A stretch of 64,000 nucleotides of DNA. Origin: Chloropicon primus (lineage: Eukaryota; Chlorophyta; Chloropicophyceae; Chloropicales; Chloropicaceae). The notes beneath the pieces are model-generated. The model saw nothing but the letters and a program-made list of their open reading frames with translations, was not told the origin of the DNA and ran no database searches. The stretch's first letter is position 1; each line of letters begins with the position of its first letter. The DNA lies in assembly GCA_023205875.1 (NCBI GenBank), contig CP060759.1, positions 1,031,501 to 1,095,500 on the forward strand, read 5' to 3'. A program made the translations under genes and the position numbers. Positions 28,514 through 37,514 of this stretch are shown in pieces.

Positions 28514-29983
28514 TCACTCCTCCTGCTTGACCTTGACGATGGAAGGAGCCGCCTTGCTTCGTGTTCTCTTCGACGAGCGACGAGGAGCTTTGCAGAGCCC
28601 GACCTCTTCCAGGTACTCTCTCTTCACAATGCATTGTTCCTTGTCGCTCAGCTTAAGAGATGCGTCCGCAAAGATGATCCTCAACGCCTCGTTGTAGTCC
28701 GCGATCTCTTTCTTCTTCTCCGGGGACTTGCTGTCGTAACGCTGGGCCTCCTGCACGGCTTCGGCGTACTCCTCCTCCGTCATCAGGCCGGACTCGAGAG
28801 CCTCTCTCAAATCCAAAGCATAGGGAGAGGGAGAACTCGTCGCCGTCATGTTGTTGTTGGCGGCTGAGTTGGAGTCCTCCTCATTCAGGTTGTCGGCGGT
28901 TGATCGATTCAAGTATTCCTTGGCAATGGCATATATTCCCAGGGCATTGCGAACAAAGCGGGGACTGCGTGAACAAGCAGCACTGACCCTCTTCTGCAAT
29001 TTCTCATCATCAGTAGAAACAGAACCATCCATACGCCTGAACACATATAGCTTCTTCGCCTTGATACGGGCAAGGATCTCTTTGATGTGCAAGCTCCTTC
29101 CCACATCTTGAAGAACGCGATAGATGGCATCCCGAAGCGTTGAGGTGCTGACAGCAACTTGAGTATTGGACCCATTCAAATATTCCTTGGCAATGGCATA
29201 TAATCCGTATGCAGTGCGAACAAAGAGGGGGCTCTGTGTACAAGCAGAGCTGACAGTGTCCCGCATACTCTTCGGATCAGTATGAACAGAACCATCTTTT
29301 CGCTTGAACACATACAACTTCTTGGCCCGGATCCGACCAAAGATCTCCTTCACGTGCAAGCTCCCTCCCGCATCTTGAAGAACGCGGTAGATGGCATCCC
29401 GAAGCGGTGAGGGCCTGACAGCATCTTGAGTATTGGACCCATTCAAGTATTCCTTGGCAATGGCATATCTTCCGTATGCAGTGCGAACAAAGCTGGGGCT
29501 CTGTAAACAAGCAGTGCTGACAAGTCTCCGCATTTTCTTCGGATCAGTATGGACAGAGCCATCTCTCCGCCTGAACACATATAGCTTCTTCGCCTGGATC
29601 CGTGCATGGATCTCTTTGGCGCGCAAGCTCCCTCCCGCAGCATCTTGAAGAACGAGGTAGATGGCAGCCACAAGCGTTCTCTTTCCATTCCTAGTCTTGA
29701 TAGGACGTGCGTTGCCTCTCATCATAGTCACCTCTGCTGGCTCAGGCTGAAAAGACGAACCCGCACCACCACTATCCTCCTCACTGTCGCTCTCCTCTTC
29801 GATGATCGTCGTAGAGCCCGTCGAGAAGCTCGCCAAATACTCTCCGTCCACGTCCATGTCCATGGCACCTGGGGACAATCCTCCCTTGTCGTCATCACCA
29901 CCGGCGACGGCCCTCGCCGCCGCGATCATCGCCGCCGTCGACCTGGTGCGTGTCCAGCTTCTCTGTCTCGTGGGACACCTCAT
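28514..29983 (-). CDS. protein with three tandem winged-helix (HARE-HTH-like) repeats
   Basis: 489 residues from ATG 29983, one exon; a frame open further upstream runs into the duplicated block and is not used. After an acidic, Ser/Asp-rich N-terminus come three repeats of 89 residues, each with L-AIY-VLQD, S-L--KEI---I-AKKLYVF, DGSV-TD, V--AC--SP-FVR-A-G-YAIAKEYLN. The 267-bp units are so alike at DNA level that the duplication is recent or homogenised. The pattern (helix, helix, aromatic-ended wing, F-R---G-YA) resembles HARE-HTH or forkhead-like winged helices, so DNA binding is inferred. The C-terminus is charged and ends KVKQEE, a SUMOylation-like motif. Its 5' end and upstream region recur in part at 60.8 kb. 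Divergent from the FAD monooxygenase. Confidence 0.72.
   Translation of the reverse strand: MRCPTRQRSWTRTRSTAAMIAAARAVAGGDDDKGGLSPGAMDMDVDGEYLASFSTGSTTIIEEESDSEEDSGGAGSSFQPEPAEVTMMRGNARPIKTRNGKRTLVAAIYLVLQDAAGGSLRAKEIHARIQAKKLYVFRRRDGSVHTDPKKMRRLVSTACLQSPSFVRTAYGRYAIAKEYLNGSNTQDAVRPSPLRDAIYRVLQDAGGSLHVKEIFGRIRAKKLYVFKRKDGSVHTDPKSMRDTVSSACTQSPLFVRTAYGLYAIAKEYLNGSNTQVAVSTSTLRDAIYRVLQDVGRSLHIKEILARIKAKKLYVFRRMDGSVSTDDEKLQKRVSAACSRSPRFVRNALGIYAIAKEYLNRSTADNLNEEDSNSAANNNMTATSSPSPYALDLREALESGLMTEEEYAEAVQEAQRYDSKSPEKKKEIADYNEALRIIFADASLKLSDKEQCIVKREYLEEVGLCKAPRRSSKRTRSKAAPSIVKVKQEE
28897..29697 (-). repeat. three tandem 267-bp coding repeats
   Basis: Units 29697-29431, 29430-29164 and 29163-28897 on the minus strand each encode one 89-residue winged-helix-like module. 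The phrase ATTCAAGTATTCCTTGGCAA recurs with one or no change near the start of each unit on the plus strand. Confidence 0.9.
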
Positions 29984-30424
29984 GATGAAACAAAGCACCG
30001 CACGACACTGCGCAGCTCGACGAAGACTTGCCTTCCTCTTCCTCGTCACACAACCGAGCCAACAACTCACGAAACAAACTTCGAGGCAACCTCCTCCTGT
30101 AACGCCTGTCGTAGCAAAGAGAGCGAGCGAGCGGAGGACCACTCCGTGCGCCAAAACCTTCAGCCGAGGTGTCGATCGAAAGCCCTTGAGACGCGCTTTC
30201 GTTCTTTCAACACCTCCTCCCCTTCGCCGTCCCCGTCCGTGCACAAAGTCCTCGACAAAAACACCTTCCCTCTCCCTTGTTGCGCGACGAACCCGGGCGT
30301 TAATTCTCACTCGTGTTTTCAACTCCTTATCTTCTTCTTCTAGGGTTTTTCGCGCGAGGAAATCCTCAGGAGGGGACGCCGAACCAGGAGGGGGATGGAG
30401 GGATGATGTAGAAGGGAGAAGGGG
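29931..30424. repeat. duplicated intergenic block, copy A
   Basis: Copy A spans the 5' end of the winged-helix-repeat gene and the whole space to the FAD monooxygenase, ending 12 bp before its ATG. It matches 60780-61250 throughout, apart from indels and substitutions mostly in the left third, and its core 30157-30334 also matches 32068-32244. Core copies differ at only a handful of positions by eye. Confidence 0.93.
30395..30411 (+). promoter_or_regulatory. two minimal upstream ORFs before the FAD monooxygenase
   Basis: ATG GAG GGA TGA (30395-30406) and ATG ATG TAG (30403-30411) overlap in different frames 26-42 bp before the start codon at 30437. If the mRNA starts upstream, both would be met first by scanning ribosomes. 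Confidence 0.4.
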
Positions 30425-30436
30425 GACCAGGGCAGC

Positions 30437-31672
30437 ATGGCAGCAGCGGTGTTAACCACCCCGCGAGGAGGGGGGCGAGGCCCCAGGGTGCGAGCTCACG
30501 CCGCTTCAGGCGTGGATCGGAGCCTGTCTGATCGCGTTGTCGTCGTGGGGGGAGGCATCGCTGGGCTGGCGTGCGCCGTGGCTCTGAAACGGGCAAGGTT
30601 TCCCGTCACCGTCCTGGAGTCCGCCAAAGGGAAACGCGAGGGCGGGACGGCGATAGCCTTGTGGACGAATGCTTGGCGTGCTCTCGAGAGTCTCGGGGTG
30701 GCGGACGAGCTTCGCGCGGGGCATCAGGAACTGAATCAGATCCAGCTGTGCGCAGCAAAGCAGAAAGTCTTGAAGTCGTTCTCGCTCGACGAGTGCGACG
30801 GGGGGCCGCACGAGTTCCGTGGGGTGTACAGGAGGGAACTATTAAGCGCCTTGGAGTCCAAGCTTGACGGGACTGACATCATGTACGGCGTGGAGGTGAA
30901 GGAAGCGACCACGAGCGGCCAGGGGGTGCTGCTGCAGACGAGCCAGGGCCAGGCGTTGGAGTGCAGGGCGGTTGTGGGTTGCGACGGCATCGGATCAAGG
31001 GTGGCCGACAGCCTTGGGCTGCCCAAACCGAACTTCTCGGGCTACTCTGCGATCCGAGGGGTGGCCACCTTTCCCTCCGACTTAAAGCCCATTTCGAACA
31101 CCGTCAGGCAGATCATGGGCAGCGGGATGCGCGCGGGGATGTACCCTCTGTCGCGCTCAGAGGTTTACTGGTTTGTCTGCTTTAACTCGGATTCAGACTG
31201 GGCCAAAACGTGTCGCAAAGACGATGTTTTGGAGAAGTTGAAATTGTTCAACGACTGGGATCACGCCCTTTCTGAAACAATTGCTGCGACAGACGTGGAG
31301 TCCGTGTCTGTGGGCTCGATCAGCGACAGATGGCGTTGGGGAGGCGTTGGCGTCGGCAACCTCACCGTGGCCGGCGATGCCTTACATCCGATGACACCTA
31401 ACTTGGGCCAAGGCGGCTGCTGTGCCTTGGAGGATGCTGTCGTTCTTTCCAACTGCCTTGCCCGTGGCCAGGGGACAATGGAAGAGGCTCTGAGAGAGTA
31501 CGAGAGGGAGAGGCTGAAGAGGTGCTTCCCCCTGACGGTGCGCGCGAACATCATGGGCGCCCTCCTTCAGATAGGGAACCCTATCGTCACCGGGGTGAGG
31601 GACGCCGTCATCGAGAGGGTGTTCTCGCCTGCTCACTTCCTGGATCACACTTGTTTTGATTGTAGATTGTAA
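30437..31672 (+). CDS. FAD-dependent monooxygenase, MO1/zeaxanthin-epoxidase-like
   Basis: 411 residues, one exon. A 30-residue Arg/Ala-rich leader precedes a PHBH-type flavoprotein: VVVVGGGIAGLACAVAL (FAD Rossmann motif), ALWTNAWRALESLGV, the DG motif in VVGCDGIGSRVADSLG, and GDALHPMTPNLGQGG (second FAD motif). Closest by eye are plant MO1/CTF2 monooxygenases and zeaxanthin epoxidase relatives; it lacks the FHA domain of true zeaxanthin epoxidase, so substrate is unassigned. The leader suggests plastid targeting. The stop TAA lies in TTGTAAGG, again TGTAA, and MIF ends 19 bp away on the other strand. Confidence 0.88.
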   Translation: MAAAVLTTPRGGGRGPRVRAHAASGVDRSLSDRVVVVGGGIAGLACAVALKRARFPVTVLESAKGKREGGTAIALWTNAWRALESLGVADELRAGHQELNQIQLCAAKQKVLKSFSLDECDGGPHEFRGVYRRELLSALESKLDGTDIMYGVEVKEATTSGQGVLLQTSQGQALECRAVVGCDGIGSRVADSLGLPKPNFSGYSAIRGVATFPSDLKPISNTVRQIMGSGMRAGMYPLSRSEVYWFVCFNSDSDWAKTCRKDDVLEKLKLFNDWDHALSETIAATDVESVSVGSISDRWRWGGVGVGNLTVAGDALHPMTPNLGQGGCCALEDAVVLSNCLARGQGTMEEALREYERERLKRCFPLTVRANIMGALLQIGNPIVTGVRDAVIERVFSPAHFLDHTCFDCRL

Positions 31673-31691
31673 GGTTTTTATAATGTACGAA

Positions 31692-32048
31692 TTACTTTGC
31701 GAACGTGCTCGAGTTGAAGCCAAAGTTAGACCTCGGGGGATCAATGAAGTGGATGTAAGTCCTGTTCGGCGCAACGCCCAGCTTTGCCTGAACGAACTCA
31801 CATATCCCTTTACTGATGGTTTTGTTCTTCTCTCCACCAATCGATCCTAAGCTCACGAGCTCCACGAAGGCCGCGGGTTCCTCCGTTCCCCCGAACGCCA
31901 TCGTGACGCCCGCCTCCAGCAAAACCATCACGTAAGCCTCTGGTTTCCCGAGGAGATCGGCAACCAGCGCACTTGCCTCCCTCACGACGTCCGACTGCGA
32001 GATCCTGTCGACGCTGGTCGTGTTGGTCTTAATACTCAACGTGGGCAT
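31692..32048 (-). CDS. MIF: macrophage migration inhibitory factor/tautomerase homologue
   Basis: 118 residues, one exon, the standard length of MIF/D-dopachrome tautomerase. Met-Pro at the start leaves the catalytic Pro2 after methionine removal. Other family marks are SDVVREASALVADLLGKPE, YVMVLLEAGVTMAFGG, ELVSLGSIGGEKN and RTYIHFIDPPRSNFGFN. In plants and algae such proteins are cytosolic or peroxisomal tautomerases. The ATG is only 20 bp from copy B of the duplicated intergenic block, so that block probably provides its promoter (inference). Confidence 0.93.
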   Translation of the reverse strand: MPTLSIKTNTTSVDRISQSDVVREASALVADLLGKPEAYVMVLLEAGVTMAFGGTEEPAAFVELVSLGSIGGEKNKTISKGICEFVQAKLGVAPNRTYIHFIDPPRSNFGFNSSTFAK

Positions 32049-32067
32049 GGCTCCACCCTCCCTAAAC

Positions 32068-32244
32068 CCTTCAGCCGAGGTGTCGATCGAAAGCCCTTGA
32101 GACGCGCTTTCGTTCTTTCAACACCTCCTCCCCTTCGCCGTCCCCGTCCGTGCACAAAGTCCTCGACAACAACACCTTCCCTCTCCCTTGTCGTGCGACG
32201 AACCCGGGCGTTAAATCTCACTCGTGTTTTCAACTCCTTATCTT
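32068..32244. repeat. duplicated intergenic block, copy B (core only)
   Basis: 177 bp nearly identical to 30157-30334 and 60983-61159, including TTTCAACACCTCCTCCCCTT and CCCGGGCGTTAA. Lies between MIF (minus) and ureide permease (plus). Neither the left part with the gene 5' end nor the right GGATGATGTAG part is present. Confidence 0.93.
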
Positions 32245-32384
32245 TTTGAGTTTTGCAGAGCCCAGGTTGGAGGAGGCGAGTCCTGCGACAAGGATGGAGT
32301 TGGATGGATGAAGGGGACGAGGGGAAGAGGGGAAGAGGGGAAGAGGGGTAGAGAGGTTTTAACCCGGACAGTGCTGTCGTTGTG

Positions 32385-33581
32385 ATGGTATCGTCGTGGA
32401 CTTGGGTGGAGCTCGGAGCCTCCCTGGTGTGCTTGGGGACGTGGCCGGCCTTGCTGGAGCTGGCGAGGCGGCCCAGGAAGACCACCTCTCACGAGAGATG
32501 TCAGCACGTGTGCTTTCTGGATTACGCTCTGAGCTACGGCGTGTTCGGCCTTGTGCTCCTGGTCGCGGCGAGTGGACGCGACGGGCTCGGTGTGCACGTG
32601 AGGACGATCGGGGGAACCACGCTTTGCCTTGTCGCGGCTCTCGGTGGGGCGCTGCTTCAGACGGGGAACAGCTGCATGCAGGAAGCTCTGGCGCTCGGTT
32701 GCCCGCTCACGACGCTGCTCCCGCTCGAGGCTGCCTTGTGCGTCGTCATCGGCACGACCGCGAACTTCTCGCTCCAACCTGAGCGGAGCGACCCGAGACT
32801 CCTCTTCTCCGGCGTCGCGCTTTACCTGGTCGCGATCCTCTCTTCTACCGGAGCACAGCTCACTCACCAGTTCGGAGGAGGGGAGGAGGCTTTGAGAGGG
32901 GAAGCGGGGGCCACGGGCGCGGGGGTGCCTGAGCTCGAGCCCCTCGTGGTCGGCGGGGGGAGCGTCGACGCCGACGAGATCTCGCCGGATGCCATCGCGA
33001 GCTTCAGGGACCGAACGAGCTTCAGGGAACGGGGGAGGAGCCAAAGGGCCCGCACCAACAGGAGGAAGGGCCTCATGATCGGCGTGCTGGGCGGCGTCGC
33101 ATTCGGGTTCTTCACCCCAGCGTTCAACATCGCTGTGAACGATCCTTTCTCGTTCGTGGCGAGCGCCGAGGGCCCCCACAGCCCCCTCAGCGTAACGGCG
33201 GCCAACATGATCTTCGCCCTGTCCTTCACGGCCTCGGCTGTGCTTTCCCAGTCCCGAAGCCTCCTGAAGAAGCACGAGAAAGAGACCGCGGCGTCGATTC
33301 TTAGGGCAAGGTACTTGGGGTCGGGCGGGGTGAGGCGAGCGTACGCCATCCTGTCCGGAATTTTCTGCTGCCTCGGGAATTTTCTGCAGTTTCACGGGGG
33401 GAAACTTGCAGGCTTTGCCGCCGCGGATGTGGTGCAGGCCTTCCCCCTCGTCGGTACGCTGTGGGGTGTCCTGCTCTTCCAGGATTACAATCACGCGAAC
33501 CGGAGGACCATCTTCCTCCTCTCGAACACATACTTGTTCTACTCCGGGGCGGTTGCCCTCCTCGGCTTGAGCGCCAAGTGA
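32385..33581 (+). CDS. UPS: ureide permease (UPS) family transporter
   Basis: 398 residues, one exon, about ten membrane helices in two halves of five separated by a cytosolic loop (about 165-225). The N-terminal signature LVCLGTWPALLELARR followed by a conserved LDY, and the internal NFSLQPERSDPRLLFSGVAL and PLSVTAANMIFALSFTASAV, match plant ureide permeases, which import allantoin, uracil and related oxo-heterocycles with protons. The start is ATG 32385; the frame opens 3 bp earlier with GTG. Divergent from MIF with copy B of the duplicated block between. A TGTAA was not seen close to the stop. Confidence 0.82.
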   Translation: MVSSWTWVELGASLVCLGTWPALLELARRPRKTTSHERCQHVCFLDYALSYGVFGLVLLVAASGRDGLGVHVRTIGGTTLCLVAALGGALLQTGNSCMQEALALGCPLTTLLPLEAALCVVIGTTANFSLQPERSDPRLLFSGVALYLVAILSSTGAQLTHQFGGGEEALRGEAGATGAGVPELEPLVVGGGSVDADEISPDAIASFRDRTSFRERGRSQRARTNRRKGLMIGVLGGVAFGFFTPAFNIAVNDPFSFVASAEGPHSPLSVTAANMIFALSFTASAVLSQSRSLLKKHEKETAASILRARYLGSGGVRRAYAILSGIFCCLGNFLQFHGGKLAGFAAADVVQAFPLVGTLWGVLLFQDYNHANRRTIFLLSNTYLFYSGAVALLGLSAK

Positions 33582-33930
33582 TCAGGGCCGCTCGGATCTG
33601 ATTCGTTTTCTATTCATTCATTCATTCATTTATTCATTATTTCTTTTCATCCATGCCTCGATCGATGTTCGACCGCCCCCGCCACCGCCACCGCCACCGC
33701 CATCGCCATCGCCATCGCCATCGCTTTCTCTCAGATATTTTCGCGCTCATTTCGATTTTGAGGACTCCAGTCCTTCTGTCGATCGATCGGCTGCCTCGAC
33801 TCGACTGCGCGCGAGCAAGGGAGGGCGAGACCAAGGAAGGGCGACACCAAGGAAGGCCTCGCCTCGCACTGTGATTCGCTTGGACGTGACGTGAGGCGAC
33901 GACGCGACGGCGGACGGCCTGGACGAAATT
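33582..33930. other. intergenic region with simple repeats
   Basis: 349 bp holding (CATT)n at about 33614-33640 and (CACCGC)/(CATCGC) arrays at 33678-33722. Serves as the ureide permease 3' region and leader of the next gene; nothing else recognised. Confidence 0.5.
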
Positions 33931-34461
33931 ATGGAGTGGGAATGGAACAAGGAGGCCAGAACTTCCCAGGGCTGCGTTTCCGTGCCGCAGTGGGCGGCAG
34001 AGACCCACGTCTGCTCCTGGGGGTGTCAGATCGAGCACGTCATAGGAAACATGTGAGTTCTCTCCTCTCTCTCTGCTTCCCTCTCTCACACACACACGCA
34101 CGCACACACCGCTCACACACTTTTTTTTTTCATTGTGCGTGTGTGTGTGTTTGGCGCAAACAACCACAGGTACAGGTGCGCCGCTTCAGGCAGCGTGCAT
34201 ATCTGTGACCAGAACTGCAAGCAAAAGATTCCCCACGGCCCCAACGAGGATATCTGCTACGTGAGCAGGAGGATCTTCGAGAAGAGGAGAGAGAACCAGC
34301 CGAGCAGGAAGAGGGGAGCCTGCCAGGCGGACTGCGATTGGGGGGCCAGCAAAGCGGCGCTGCAGCGGACTCTCCACCAGCCCAAGTTCGTCTCGGCCTT
34401 CTCCTTCGCGCGATCGGGTGCGATCGCCGCAGTGGACCCTGTAAACTTCGACATCTTGTAA
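33931..34461 (+). CDS. small Cys/His-rich putative zinc-binding protein
   Basis: Two exons, 33931-34052 and 34170-34461 (AT/GTGAGT, CACAG/G, phase 2), encode 137 residues. The first half has an ordered set of Cys and His: HVCSWGCQIEH, MYRCAASGSVHICDQNC and EDICYVSRR, i.e. two C-x3-C pairs, H-x-C and later Cys, suggestive of one or two zinc sites. The second half is basic then hydrophobic/aromatic (FVSAFSFARSGAIAAV). I do not recognise the family. The intron removes an (AC)n/(T)n/(GT)n stretch. The stop TAA is within TTGTAAC, overlapping a putative poly(A) signal; the convergent DNAJC21 gene ends 59 bp away. Confidence 0.68.
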
Positions 34462-34520
34462 CTTTCTCTCTCTCTCTCTGTGTAACAGTAACACCTGATG
34501 AATTACCCAAACAACCAATA

Positions 34521-36227
34521 TTACTTCAGGGCCGCGTGCTTTGTCTTCTTTATGTGCTGGAAGAGCTTGTTCCTGGACTCGAACTGCAGGCCGCACACCG
34601 AGCATTTCAGGGCCTCCATCTTCTTTTCCTCCTCGAGCCTCTTCTGGGCCAACTTCTTCTCCTTCCTCAGCTGAGTCTTGTTTAGCTTCTTCTTTCCCTT
34701 ATTCTCCGCCGGCGGTTCCACGGCCTCCGTCTCCATCTCCTCGGCCTGCTGCTCTTCCCTCCCGCGCCCCTTCCCGCGCTTCTTCCCCTTCTTGTTGCTG
34801 CGCTTCGAGTTTCGGAGCCCTTCGTAAGCTTCGATGATTTCTTCCGCTTTCACGTCCTCCTGATCACTCTCCTCCGACTCGGAGGAGGACTCTTTGCCCA
34901 CGTTCATCGAAGACGACATCATGCGGGTCAACATCGCGTCCTCGTCCTCCTGATCACTCTCCTCCGACTCGGAGGAGGACTCTTTGCCCACGTTCATCGA
35001 AGACGACGTCATGCGGGCCAATATCGCGTCCTCCTCCTCCTCCTCGTCGTCCTCCCCCTCGCTCGAGCTCGCCCCTTGCTGGTCGACGGGCCCGTCCCCC
35101 CCCTCGGCAGGAGCTGGTGGCTCCTCCTCCTCCTCCTCCCCCTCCTCGCCCTCCTCTTCGGCGGCCATGGCGGCCATTTGCCTCTCCTCCTCCTCAAGGA
35201 ACTTCCTCATCTCCTCCACATTTTGGAGGTGCTTCTTGGACTTCTCGTGGTTCTTGAGCTGCTTCTCCGATTTGAACTTCTTGCTGCAGACGACGCAGTA
35301 GGACCCCTTCTTGACTTGCTTCACCTTCTCGTCGTCGTCCTCAGCAACCTTGCAGGCTGCGCCGTCCCCATAAATATCATCATCCGGCTCTTCGTCCTGG
35401 TCGGCAAAGGCCGAGTCGTCGTAAGCCGCAGCCTTCCTGAGCCTCTCCTCCTTCTCCCTCCTCCGCCTCTCCTCCAGTTCCGCTTTCTTCGCTTCCTTCT
35501 CCTCCTCCTTCTCCTTCTTGCGCTTCGCCACCCTCTGGTCCCGCCTCTTCACGAAGGCTGCCAAGTCCCTCACCAAGTCGTTGAACTCCTTCTTTGCGTG
35601 CTTCTTGAGCTTCTTGTTCTCCTCCTCCATCAGCCTGCGCACCTTGCGGTTCGGGGCGGAAGCCAAGTTGTACTCCTCCACCCAACCGAAGTCCCTCTCC
35701 GTGCAGAAGTTCGACCAGTGGTCGTAGAACGCCTTGACGTCCACCCAAGCGCTGGTGCTCTTGCCGAAGGGAGGGGGGAAGCTGAAGTCCTTCCCCTTGG
35801 ACTCGGCCCTGCTCCTCTCCACCTCCGATACGAGGTCAAAGAGCTCCGAGTAGACGCTGTAGAACCCTTGCCTGTCGTCCCCAAAGCCCTTGTAGCAGCT
35901 CGAGCTAAAGTACTTGTACAAGTCAATGCTGGCCTCGTCGTCAGGCTGCTCGCTCCCTCCGCCTGCCCCGGAGCTCCCTCCCTTCTGGTGCCTCTCCCCG
36001 GAACGCAGAATCGCATCTCGGTGGCTGTCGTACCACTTCCTCTCGTCCGCATCGCTCAGAACCTCGTAAGCGTTGGTGATCTCCTTGAAGGTCTTCTCGG
36101 CCTCCTCCTTGTTGTTCGGGTTCTTGTCCGGGTGCCACTTTATGGCTTGCTTCCTGTACGCCTTCTTTATCGCCGCGTCGTCCGCGGACTGCTCCACGCC
36201 AAGGATCTCGTAAAGGCACTTCACCAT
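34521..36227 (-). CDS. DNAJC21: DNAJC21/JJJ1-type J-protein
   Basis: 568 residues, one exon. A J domain ([30 protein letters not shown] intact) begins at residue 3. The JJJ1-specific region [20 protein letters not shown] and AYDDSAF follows, then a U1-like C2H2 zinc finger ([24 protein letters not shown]), acidic repeats, and a second C2H2 finger at the very end ([17 protein letters not shown]). Yeast Jjj1 and DNAJC21 stimulate Hsp70 in cytosolic maturation of the 60S ribosomal subunit. A 90-bp tandem duplication sits in the acidic part. The start is ATG 36227; an upstream GTG is ignored. Confidence 0.94.
   Translation of the reverse strand: MVKCLYEILGVEQSADDAAIKKAYRKQAIKWHPDKNPNNKEEAEKTFKEITNAYEVLSDADERKWYDSHRDAILRSGERHQKGGSSGAGGGSEQPDDEASIDLYKYFSSSCYKGFGDDRQGFYSVYSELFDLVSEVERSRAESKGKDFSFPPPFGKSTSAWVDVKAFYDHWSNFCTERDFGWVEEYNLASAPNRKVRRLMEEENKKLKKHAKKEFNDLVRDLAAFVKRRDQRVAKRKKEKEEEKEAKKAELEERRRREKEERLRKAAAYDDSAFADQDEEPDDDIYGDGAACKVAEDDDEKVKQVKKGSYCVVCSKKFKSEKQLKNHEKSKKHLQNVEEMRKFLEEEERQMAAMAAEEEGEEGEEEEEEPPAPAEGGDGPVDQQGASSSEGEDDEEEEEDAILARMTSSSMNVGKESSSESEESDQEDEDAMLTRMMSSSMNVGKESSSESEESDQEDVKAEEIIEAYEGLRNSKRSNKKGKKRGKGRGREEQQAEEMETEAVEPPAENKGKKKLNKTQLRKEKKLAQKRLEEEKKMEALKCSVCGLQFESRNKLFQHIKKTKHAALK
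34856..35035 (-). repeat. 90-bp tandem duplication in DNAJC21 coding sequence
   Basis: Two adjacent 90-bp units, 34856-34945 and 34946-35035, differ at only a few bases and encode a 30-residue acidic module with [20 protein letters not shown]. The reading frame is kept. Confidence 0.95.
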
Positions 36228-36487
36228 CCCGCCCCCCACAAGCCACAAAGCCACAAGGCTGACCGACCGACCGACCGACTCTTCTCTTCACCAGCCGCCT
36301 CAGATCTGCAGACTAAAGGGAGAGAGGGAGGGATTGGATGGGAGGGAGGGAGGGAGGGGTTGGTACAAAACTCCAGAAGAGGTGGGACTGTGATGTTACA
36401 CATATACCTCTCTCTCTCTCTCTCAACAAACGATGGATTGGATTGGATTGGATTGAATTGAATTGGAGGGATTGGTGGTGTTACATC

Positions 36488-37348
36488 TCAGCGATTCTCG
36501 TTGCTGCTGCTGGTTTTCGCGTCGCTGGTGCTGAAGTTGAAGTAGGGGTCGTCGTACGTGATGATGTTCTCCCTTGCCTGCGTGCTATACAGGATCGAGG
36601 GGTTGCGAATCAAGTACACGCAGGCGTCCTCGTTCGGCATCAGCCTCTTGATCTCCTCGATCGCAAACTCGACCTGCTGAAGGTCCAGGAATATCGGATT
36701 CAGCTCCACGGCGCGATCGACGTCGTCCGTCTTCAGGAGCGCCTTGAGCCTCTCCGCCTTCTTCTCGACGAAGCCCATGTCCTCGTAGAGAATTGTCGGG
36801 TTCGAGGCCACCAGCCTCGAGACGTTGGCCCGCGGGAAGATCTCCTTGAGCTTCAGAAGGTCGTGGGGGATCGTTTTGCACTTGACCGCAAGCCTCGCAA
36901 TATCCCCCACCTTCATGGTCTTCAGCTTGGGCTTCAAGTCGGGGACCAGCTTCTGCAGAAGAACCAGGCGCCTCCTGACGTGGTCCTCCTCCACCCCAAG
37001 CTCCCGCGCCACGCACTCCACCGCCAGCGCCAGCTTCGAGTCGTCGTTCCAGCCCGCGGGCTCCAGAAAGTCCTCGTCCGCGTCCACGATATTCCCCAAA
37101 GAGTTTGTCCGCCTCTTCCTCCGTTTGGTGATGTACTCGCCGATAACCCAAGGCTGAGCCCGGTCACCCCCCTCCGACTCCGACTCCGCTCGTATCCTCC
37201 ATCCCCCTCGTCGACCCGACCCCGATGCCGAGCTCCCCGCACCCCTCCTCGTCGACCCCGACGCCGAGCACCACTCCCTCCTCGTCGTCGACCCCGACGC
37301 CGAGCACCACTCCCTCCTTCGCGTCGTCGTCGTCGTCGTCGTCGCCAT
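36488..37348 (-). CDS. mTERF-like helical-repeat protein, probably organellar
   Basis: 286 residues, one exon. The first 60 are Arg/Ser/Thr-rich with tandem RREWCSASGST-type repeats, a plausible transit peptide. About 90-260 contains mTERF-like helical units, with the Pro-x-Leu/Ile-Leu ends characteristic of the family (VSRLVASNPTILYED; VDRAVELNPIFLDLQ; ACVYLIRNPSILYS). mTERF proteins bind organellar nucleic acid and act in transcription, splicing or translation. It is shorter than usual, with four or five units. ATG 37348 is the first in the domain frame that does not overlap the divergent GNAT gene. Confidence 0.62.
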   Translation of the reverse strand: MATTTTTTTRRREWCSASGSTTRREWCSASGSTRRGAGSSASGSGRRGGWRIRAESESEGGDRAQPWVIGEYITKRRKRRTNSLGNIVDADEDFLEPAGWNDDSKLALAVECVARELGVEEDHVRRRLVLLQKLVPDLKPKLKTMKVGDIARLAVKCKTIPHDLLKLKEIFPRANVSRLVASNPTILYEDMGFVEKKAERLKALLKTDDVDRAVELNPIFLDLQQVEFAIEEIKRLMPNEDACVYLIRNPSILYSTQARENIITYDDPYFNFSTSDAKTSSSNENR

Positions 37349-37514
37349 CTCCGTCCGTCGCGATACGATTTGGATAACGGAACGCTTCCTGGCCGCAGGT
37401 TCGCGGGAGGCCAAGCGCCAAGGGGTTGGATCGATCGATTGTTGTTGTGTTGTTGCGTTTGGCGAGGGAGAGGAAAAGGGGTGAGGGGCCTGCGTCAGTG
37501 GACTCGGGCTTTGG

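Noticed and set aside
28514-30322. 602-codon version of the winged-helix-repeat gene starting inside the duplicated block
   Set aside because: The extra N-terminus is Arg-rich block sequence also present beside unrelated genes; ATG 29983 is more likely.
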